Shown one piece after another: positions 40,675 to 47,252 of a DNA stretch of 47,252 nt. Below the pieces are notes generated by a model that was given only the letters and a program-made list of their open reading frames with translations, ran no database searches and had not been told where the DNA came from. The position numbers and the translations under genes are program-made. Origin of the DNA: Auxenochlorella pyrenoidosa (lineage: Eukaryota; Chlorophyta; Trebouxiophyceae; Chlorellales; Chlorellaceae). Each line of letters begins with the position of its first letter. Within the stretch, counting starts at the first letter, position 1. Location of the stretch: assembly GCA_001430745.1 (NCBI GenBank), contig KQ482051.1:319411-366662 (forward strand), in the 5' to 3' direction.

Positions 40675-43624
40675 TCACCGGGCACCCGGGTCGCGGGCCA
40701 GGCTGTTGGCGGGCTGCAGCTCCAGCGTCTGGCCCACGTTGAGGGTGAAGGGGAAGTGGGCGGAGAACCAGTTGGGCAGGCGGAAGTAGTAGGGGCCAAA
40801 GTAAGACCCCGACCTGCCCCCGCCTGCAGGGGGCGGTTGGGGTGCAGGGGTGAGGTTGGAGGGGTGAGCGCGATCGCTGGCAACCAAGAGATTTCTGAGG
40901 CCGTGGCGGCCGAGGGGTTGCGTGGTGGGCATGGTGGAGGGGCACCTGTGTGAATGGTGCCTCCAGAGCGGACAGCCCGCCTGCCTGCCTGGGGCAGCCA
41001 TACGTGGCAGCCCACCTGCCAGCGACGGCTCGGTGGCGGCAAACAGCGTGGAGATGGCGCCGCGCGAGGCGGGCTGCCCGGCCAGCTGCTGCATCTTGTT
41101 GTGGGTGGTGGACTCGGGCTGGGAATAGTCCTGCTTAGCAGGGGAGGCAGCATGCGCCACTGTCCTCTGTGAGGAGGAGCTTCAAAGGCAGCAGGGGCTG
41201 AGACTGCTGCTGCTAGTGCCAGGCGCAGCTGCCGGGCGCCAGGGAGGAGTCGGCTGCATGCTGGCGCGCAGGCGGCAGGCTCCCATTCAAGCAAATGGCC
41301 CCCAGTCTCATGCCCTGCCCACCATTTTGGGGAAGAAATCCGTGCGGGACATGCCAGGCTGCACGGCAAACACCTCCACGCCAGTGCCCTGCAGCAAGCA
41401 GGCAGATGAGGGAGAGAGGTCCTTGCTGAGCACACGCCAGCCGTAACATCAGCTGGCATTGGCGCTGTCCAAGCATCGCTCCGGCAATCAATCGGCTTGG
41501 CCTGATGACCAACTTGCCAGCCACGTCCCTGCCCGGCACCCCATCCCTCTGGCAAACCCACGCGCAGGCGCTCCGCCAGCTCCTTGGCAGCCATGAGCTT
41601 CCACAGGTTGGCGCTGCCATACCTGCGGGCGGGGGCGGGAGGGGCTATGCGGCGTCGGCTATGCCGATGGCCCCTGGTGTTGCCTCACCAGTCTATGAGC
41701 AATGAAAACAGCAGGACTGTACCAAGCGCGCATTTGCAAGGCACAGCCCGCACACAGCGGTAGGAGGTATGTGCCAGGGGTGCCAAAGTGGACACGTCTG
41801 GCTAGCTGTGCACGCTGCAGCACCCTTCCCGCCTCTGCCCACCAGTTGAAGTCGCCCCTCTCCACCTTGGCGCCCCTGCGGCAAAGGAACAGGCAGGCAG
41901 GCAGGCAGGGTACCGCTTGGCGGGAGCAGCCGTTGGTGCTGGTCCACCAGGACAGGTCCTTGCACTACAATACAAAATGGCCCACAAGAGGGACATAGGC
42001 AGCAAGGCGGGTCTGGCAGTTGGCAGCAGGCCTGGCAAAGCCTCACTTCATGTCTTCCCAGGGCACGAAGCCACGCGACTCCTCGGCTGAGCTCATGAAC
42101 ACAAGCCTGCGGGCACACGCACGATGGGGAGGAGGGAGGGGGGTGGGTGGGACATGTGCGTCGGAAGCCTCTTGCTGAATTTGCTCGCCTGACCGCCGGC
42201 TGCAACCATCAGCAGCACAACCTGACGTTCTGCACACAGTGCTGTAGCATGCTGGCTGCCCTGCCATTGTGTGCAATGAAAAACTGACCACGCATGCCGC
42301 TGCGCCGATGACTGCCCCCTCTCACCTGGAGGGTGCGCTGGCCTTGAGCTTGTCCAGCAGCAGGTGGGCCAGGTAGAAGTGGGAGTAGAAGTTGATGCTG
42401 CAGCCGGGGGCGGCATGCAGGGTACTCGCCCAGGTACAAACAGACGGAGGCAAGCACACACGAGGCCAAGGGTGCGGCTCTGGCACCATGTGCATCCCAG
42501 GGCGGAAGCCAGGCAGGCGAGACGACCGCCTGGCTGCCGTGAGCCGTCCCTAGCAGCTCCGCACCCAGGGCTGCACAGCCTCACCCCACGGTGGTCTCAA
42601 AGCCGTCTTCGGTGTGGCTCTGCCTGGGCAGGCCCACCCCCGCGTTGCAGACCAGGCCGTGCAGCGGCAGCTGCGTGCCCAGGAACTCGCCGGCAAAGGC
42701 GCGCACAGACCTGGAGAGGGGAGGGCATGCGCAGTCTGCGACAGCGCAGGAGCAGAGGTTGTGCAGAGGGGGCCGCGCGCTCACAAGCCTTTGGCTGCTT
42801 TAGTCTACGCCACCTGGCATGCCTGGCAGGCAGCAGCCGATACCACCTGGGAGAGCTGGGGGGGTGCCGCCCTCGTTGGCAGGCGGGTGGGCCGCACCAC
42901 CAGCCAAACCTGCAACCTCTGGCCTCGCTGCTTTATCCTACCTTCTCTCCCACAGCCTGCAAACAGCCGAGCGGGTCCCTGGGAGCAGCCCCTCCTAGCC
43001 TGCCTGGCCCCCTGCCTGCTCACTTGAGGGAGGCCAGCTCCACGTGCATGAAGCGCAGGGTGCCGCTGGGGTGGCCCTTGGCGATCTCGCCGATTGCACT
43101 GGGAGGTAGGAAGCGGGCAGCGGGTGAGGAATGGCGGGAGAGTTGTGCAGCTGTGCACGGGGCACGGGGCACGTGGAAAAGGTTACATCCAGAACTTGGC
43201 GCCCGCCGGCAGCTGGGGCAGGACAGTTGGGGGATGCGAGGCAGCACCACCCCGGCCTGCTCTCACTTGCAGCACTTCTCCTTGTTGCGCCCAGCCATCA
43301 CAACGGTGGCGCCATGCAGCGCCAGCTCCTTGCAGACTTCATAGCCTGCAGGGGTCGCGATGCTTGTTGTGGAGCATCTGAGGTGAGCAGGGGAGGATGG
43401 CGGACACCGCCCAGCCGCCGCCTGCTGTGCCCCCCTGCTAGCACCTGCCGCCGTTGCTGCTCGACCCCCCCCCCCCCCCCCCCCACCCTGCCAGGACCTG
43501 CCCAGCTGGGCTCACCCAGGCCGCTGTTGCCCCCCGTCACAATGAAGACGCGGCCAGACAGGTCTGGGATGCGGCCTGGTCCCCAGGTCAGCCGCCAGGC
43601 AGCATCCTTCAGAAAGTCGAGCAT
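40675..43624 (-). CDS. Short-chain dehydrogenase/reductase, retinol-dehydrogenase-like
   Basis: NAD(P)-dependent Rossmann-fold oxidoreductase; substrate unknown. Eleven exons join in phase to 326 residues: 43624-43516, 43345-43267, 43098-43024, 42710-42585, 42397-42326, 42106-42047, 41875-41843, 41622-41562, 41388-41323, 41166-41016, 40823-40675. The cofactor motif is TGGNSGLG at residues 30-37, preceded by LSGRVFIV. CNAG (LVCNAGVG) replaces the usual NNAG. Catalytic-region serines are in VFMSSAEE (S159/S160), and VQPGMSRTDFF is the usual PG motif after the active site. The active-site Tyr is Y186, but the sequence reads YGSANLWK, so Asn occupies the usual catalytic Lys position and a Lys appears three residues later. 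A 33-base exon (41875-41843) sits just before the active site. The C-terminal region (YFGPYYFRLPNWFSAHFPF) is aromatic-rich. Confidence 0.88.
41890..41911. repeat. CAGG tetranucleotide microsatellite
   Basis: Five or so copies of a 4-base AGGC unit in the intron between exons 6 and 7 of the dehydrogenase gene. Confidence 0.9.
43467..43485. repeat. C homopolymer in dehydrogenase intron 1
   Basis: About 18 consecutive C on the plus strand, so a G run on the pre-mRNA sense strand, 30 to 50 bases past the donor. Confidence 0.9.
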
Positions 43625-44090
43625 GCCGTGTGATCCAACTCAAGGGCAAGCATAAGGGCAAGCACGCTGGCTGAGGGAGGCGTCCAAGCTGGACCAAGTG
43701 GAGCACCCGCCTGGAAGCTCGGCGCGCAAAGCAGCACTGCCCACCGGCTTCCGTTGCCAGGCCCCTCTCACAAGCTCCCATCTTTCTGGTGTCTTGCACT
43801 CTAGTCCACGGCTGTTTCAACCTAGCGTGGCAGTGGCTGAGGCACACTGCCAGTATGGTGCTGGACAAACTGTGGCTGGCCTCCAAAGCTTGGGCAAGAA
43901 GGGCGATGTCGCCAACGGCAGGTGAACGGGTGAGCCAGCGATGGTCAGGGCACAGGCACTCAGATCACGCTCGACAGAGCACCTCATTCAAGGGAAATGG
44001 CACACGGCTGTATGTTCATCTAGCGGGCTGGCTGAGTGCGAGACACAAAGAGACGGACTTGGGGAAATGTGGCAAGCCAGCATGCGCCCC
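43625..44090. other. Intergenic region, tandem minus-strand genes
   Basis: 466 bases with the promoter and 5' UTR of the dehydrogenase gene and the 3' UTR of the small gene on its right. No recognisable signal; no TGTAA on the minus strand. Confidence 0.5.
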
Positions 44091-44793
44091 TCAGGCCGTG
44101 CGGCCCTGCTCTGCCACCGGCTGGTCAGCAGCGCCCTCCTGCAGCGCCACCAACAGGGGAGGCTCCTTCTCCTCCTCGCTGGGGCGCAGCACACCGCGAG
44201 CCTCGTTGTAGCCGGGCAGCCTGCGGGGGGCATGCGAAGTGCATGTTCAGCAATCTGAGCTGCGACATTGATGAAGCATCGCACAGCCGTGCAAGTCTGA
44301 GCTGGCGGCCCTGCCCATGACTGGCACACATGCAAGTCGTGGGCCCTTATTCGGCACCCAGCCTGCCCTGGATACCACCCCCCTCCCCTCACCGGTGCAC
44401 ATGCGAGGCCGGCAGCGAATGGCAGTCCACGCCTGGGTGCCCGTACTGGGCGTTGCGCTCCGGGTGCAGCTCCTCGCCAAGCTCACGCTCAATGGAGGAG
44501 GGACCGTGCGCCTCTGGCTCGCGCAGCCGGGCTGTGAGGCGCGCCGCCCCTTTCGGGCTGCTCGGCAGGCGCGCGGCGGCGCCGTGGTGCTCCGCCTCCT
44601 CGATGGCGTCGTGCGCCGCAAATCCCTGCATGCTGTTCAGGCCGTGGAAGCGAGCCGGGGCTGTCGGACAAAGGGTGTGTGTCTCGGGTTGGCTCGGCGC
44701 CCCAAGAATGACCAGGGTGCCACGCCCTCTGGAAGTTGTAGCGTTTTTCTGGTGTGGTTGTCGCGAAAAGCCTGGGGGATGGACGATCGACAC
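44091..44793 (-). CDS. Small unrecognised protein, two exons
   Basis: Not recognised. Two exons, 44793-44393 and 44220-44091, join in phase (donor CG|gtgagg, acceptor ccccccgcag) to about 176 residues. The middle reads GFAAHDAIEEAEHHG, then ERELGEELHPERNAQYGHPG, then PGYNEARGVLRPSEEEK. It is hydrophilic, rich in His, Glu and Arg, with no signal peptide or membrane segment. The first 45 residues look unlike the rest, so the true first exon may start near 44660 (acceptor gtccgacag) with an upstream exon not identified. The divergent ATG at 45126 lies 332 bases away. Confidence 0.5.
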
Positions 44794-45125
44794 GCTCTAA
44801 GTTCTTGACGGCGGGCTTGCGCTGCGCTGCTCTGCGACGGTGCGCTTACGCCACCGATGCTACATCTGCAGGCCAAGGCTTTTTGCTCTGCTTGTAGTCC
44901 TTGCAACACTGCAAGCTCTGCAAACCAAGCTGCCCGTCATATTCCACTGGCCAGCGAAAGGAAGCAAAATGCCAGTGGTGGATGGCCGCTATTGAAAGCA
45001 AAGGAGGCGGTGCCGCATGGGGCCGGTGCAGGCCAGTGCACCAGCACTGAATCACCGCCTGAATCACCTGCGGCTGAAGCTGCTGCTGATAGAGGAGCCA
45101 TTACAGACAGTAAAATTGGCATGAA
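44794..45125. other. Upstream region of the small minus-strand gene
   Basis: 332 bases before the start of the small minus-strand gene and before the doubtful plus-strand gene. Nothing recognisable beyond being relatively AT-rich around 44900-45000. Confidence 0.4.
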
Positions 45126-45817
45126 ATGTTGCAGAAGAGTGCTCCCCCAGGTGCTTCTCGCAGCACCGCGCGCACAACCATGCTGGGCGGGGCTGATGCA
45201 GCCAGGGCTCTACTGTGCGACCGGATGTTTGCGCCAGCTGCCAGAAGCAAGCTGTCCAGTTGGGTCTTGCATGCTCTCCGTGCAGGCGGCCAGGTGGCTC
45301 CAGCAGAGCCACCTGGAGGGGTCGATGCGGTAGCGCCGCCTGTCTGGGCCTCTGTTATGCTTCAAGATGGGCAGCAGACCTCCCTGTCAAGGTGCAGAGC
45401 AAACCCAAACCACCACACCCGGCCAAATCTGATTGCGTGCTGAGAAAAAGGCCCTGAAACTGGCATGCCGTCGCTGACCCCCCCGCATGCTGCGACCCGC
45501 TCTGGCCTGTCGGCATCGCCAAGAGCATCATGCTGGCACCGTCCCCGCGCCCAGTTAGCGCAGATCCCATGCCCTCGTTCATTGTTGTTGGTGCCCAGGT
45601 GGTGGCGCCGAGCCGCCAAGGGGCGCAAGTGCCCGCCAAAGTGCAGCCAGCCGCGGCACAGGCGGGCGGTTGCGGGCCGGTCACTCAGCGGCTAGAGGGC
45701 GGCCCTATGAGCGTGTTCAGGCAGGGTGGCAGGCCGATGGCGACCTCGCAGGTTGGTGGCGGCGCCTCAAGAGTCGGTTGGGGGCACACACGCTCAGCGG
45801 CCCGGCCCGGCGCTTGA
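45126..45817 (+). CDS. Doubtful small gene, possibly two exons
   Basis: Low-confidence call. A first exon from ATG 45126 (or 45180) to about 45390 ends TCA AG|gtgcag. It encodes an Ala-rich amphipathic stretch (ARALLCDRMFAPAARSKLSS). A second part from about 45526 to the stop at 45817 contains MPSFIVVGAQVVAPS and is in phase only if the acceptor is the weak gccaagag. No homology is recognised and codon bias is not decisive. It may be 5' UTR or promoter of the phosphodiesterase gene downstream. Confidence 0.25.
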
Positions 45818-45994
45818 CATGCACATGAGCTCATAACGCACCCTTACGCCTCGGATCTAGCGATCGTGCACGCACGCACTGCCTCTCCTGCCGCGGTGAG
45901 CGGCGCCGCAACCTGGCACCGCGGTCGGTGCACCGACGCCGCCACCTGGCTTCTTCCCGCTGTCTGCCCTCAGCAGAACGCAGCGACCACCTCC

Positions 45995-47252
45995 ATGGAT
46001 TGGGCGGGCGTGAAGAAGTTTGGGGGCCTGCTGGACCCAGCGGCAGATGCTGTGGCGCTGGGCGGACACCGAGGGTGGGTGCCTGCACCGGCTGCCAGCT
46101 GCCAGCAAAGCCGTGGCTGCGCCGGCCAGCTACGGCAGTCCAACTGGCCTGCTTTATTGACCGTTGCTCCCAAGTGCAAGCCAACCACCAGCATCATTGG
46201 ATTTCATTGCTGGTGGCCGTATTTTCACTGCAGCACAACATGCTTCCCGCCCCTGCTGTTGGCGCCTGCCCCTGCAGCATGGGCGCCAATGTGTGGCACC
46301 CCACCAGCAGCACCCCCATCCCCGCGCCATACCGCGAGAACACGCTGAAGAGCTTCCAGCGCGCGGTGGAGTGCGGCGCCTCGTTCCTGGAGTTTGACGT
46401 GCAGGTCACGCGCGACGGTGAGCCTGGGCAGCTTCATACCAAGCACCCGGTTGTGCACGTGGCGTCAAGGGTGTCCAGGGGAAGGGAGAGGACGGCGCTT
46501 CGGTGCTGCTGCGCGGATCCAGCGCACGACAGCTGCTCGCAGCCCTTCCCAGGCCGGCAGCGGGGCGCAGCGGCCACCGAGCCCGCGCCGCCTGCGCCGC
46601 CGCCCCCCCCGCGCAGGCGTGCCCGTCATCTGGCACGACAACTACGTCGTGTACGGCGAGGAGGGCTGCCCCACCTCCAGCCTGGTGGCGGAGCTGAGCC
46701 TGGAGGAGTTCCGCCAGCTGGCGCCCATCAACGCCGGCCAGGCGGGCGGCGACGGTGCCGACACGCCCCTGCTGGGCTCCTCCCCCACCGCCTCCACCGC
46801 CTCGCTGGCCTCGCTGGCCTCGGCCGACACCGCCTGCACCGCCAGCTCCGCCTCCAGCCGCCGCCTGCTGCGCAAGCACCGCAACGGCGAGCCGGCGGTG
46901 GCGCACGAGCCGACGCTGCGGGCCTGGGCCTGCGAGCAGGAGGACCAGTTCCCCACGCTGGCAGAGGTGGGGAGGGGGGGGGCAGCCGGGGAGGGCCACG
47001 GTTGGGATGTCCTCAGCATAGAGAGTTGTAGCAAATGAGTGTATGAAAGGCAGAAAGACTGCGGGATGGGGTGTGTGCCTGCCCTTGTATGAAGGCAGTG
47101 CAAGGCGCACAGCGGGCGTCACAACGCAGCAGGCAATTCTGTATGAGGGGTTGCGCAGGATGGGGTCAGCACGATTGTCTGCTGCCCAGGGTTGGTCACC
47201 CCGGCCAGCACGCCCGCCCCTGCTTTGCTTGCTCCGCGCGTGGCCAAACCAA
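45995..47252 (+). CDS. GDPD: Glycerophosphodiester phosphodiesterase, 5' part
   Basis: Hydrolyses glycerophosphodiesters, products of lipid turnover, to glycerol-3-phosphate and an alcohol; in plants it is linked to phosphate starvation. Three exons are visible, 45995-46074, 46278-46417 and 46617-46966, joining in phase to the first 190 residues. Exon 3 ends at a donor (GAG|gtgggg), and the rest lies beyond the window. Catalytic motifs are GHRG (H25), EFDVQVTRDG (E65, D67) and WHD (H80), in the expected order and spacing, matching the plant cytosolic GDPD type. After WHD a Ser/Ala/Thr-rich low-complexity insert and a basic RRLLRKHR patch interrupt the barrel. There is no signal peptide at the chosen start. 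Confidence 0.85.

Noticed and set aside
40218..41594. 458-codon minus-strand frame across the 3' half of the dehydrogenase gene
   Set aside because: Joins introns and out-of-frame exon sequence. The dehydrogenase motifs lie in other frames at these positions.

Overview
This window is nuclear DNA from a GC-rich, intron-dense green alga, most likely a trebouxiophyte of the Chlorella/Micractinium type. The reasons are: plant-type plastid genes (an ARC5/DRP5B plastid-division dynamin and an At5g03900-type plastid membrane protein); gametolysin-like M11 metallopeptidases, a family best known from green algae; TGTAA-type poly(A) signals behind some genes; very many short introns; and long C-homopolymer tracts before 3' splice sites. 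The species assignment is inference. No bacterial operons, CRISPR arrays, rRNA or intact tRNA genes are visible.

Layout, left to right. (1) 404-594 (-): first exon of a gene running off the left edge, with a DNA-ligase-IV-like N terminus. (2) 1085-6350 (-): complete 17-exon ARC5/DRP5B dynamin-related GTPase. (3) 6647-10858 (+): complete 9-exon DNAAF5/HEATR2 HEAT-repeat protein, divergent from ARC5 across about 300 bp. (4) 11207-15194 (-): complete 12-exon plastid protein of the At5g03900 family. (5) 16261-20108 (-): complete 9-exon ribonucleotide reductase small subunit. (6) 21196-25654 (+): 14-exon UV-damage endonuclease (UVDE), divergent from the reductase across 1.1 kb. (7) 27044-30443 and 31626-35134 (+): two tandem secreted M11 metallopeptidases. 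(8) 36215-39730 (+): 12-exon unrecognised helical protein. (9) 40675-43624 (-): 11-exon short-chain dehydrogenase. (10) 44091-44793 (-): small unrecognised gene. (11) 45126-45817 (+): doubtful small gene. (12) 45995 to the right edge (+): 5' part of a glycerophosphodiester phosphodiesterase.

Exon models were built by hand. Each joins exons so that reading phase is kept and known protein motifs run across the joints. Nine of about 52 introns in plus-strand genes use a GC donor (one of them weak), against none of about 47 in minus-strand genes. One UVDE joint has no AG acceptor where homology wants it.

Functionally the region mixes plastid biogenesis (ARC5, At5g03900-like), genome maintenance (ligase-IV-like, ribonucleotide reductase, UVDE), dynein assembly (DNAAF5) and extracellular-matrix proteolysis (the M11 pair). 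The reductase/UVDE divergent pair is the most plausible co-regulated unit. I did not find a clearly undescribed multi-gene system. The strongest leads are the UVDE gene and its promoter arrangement, a flagellar dynein assembly factor in a probably non-flagellate lineage, the M11 tandem pair with discordant introns, and the GC-AG intron excess.
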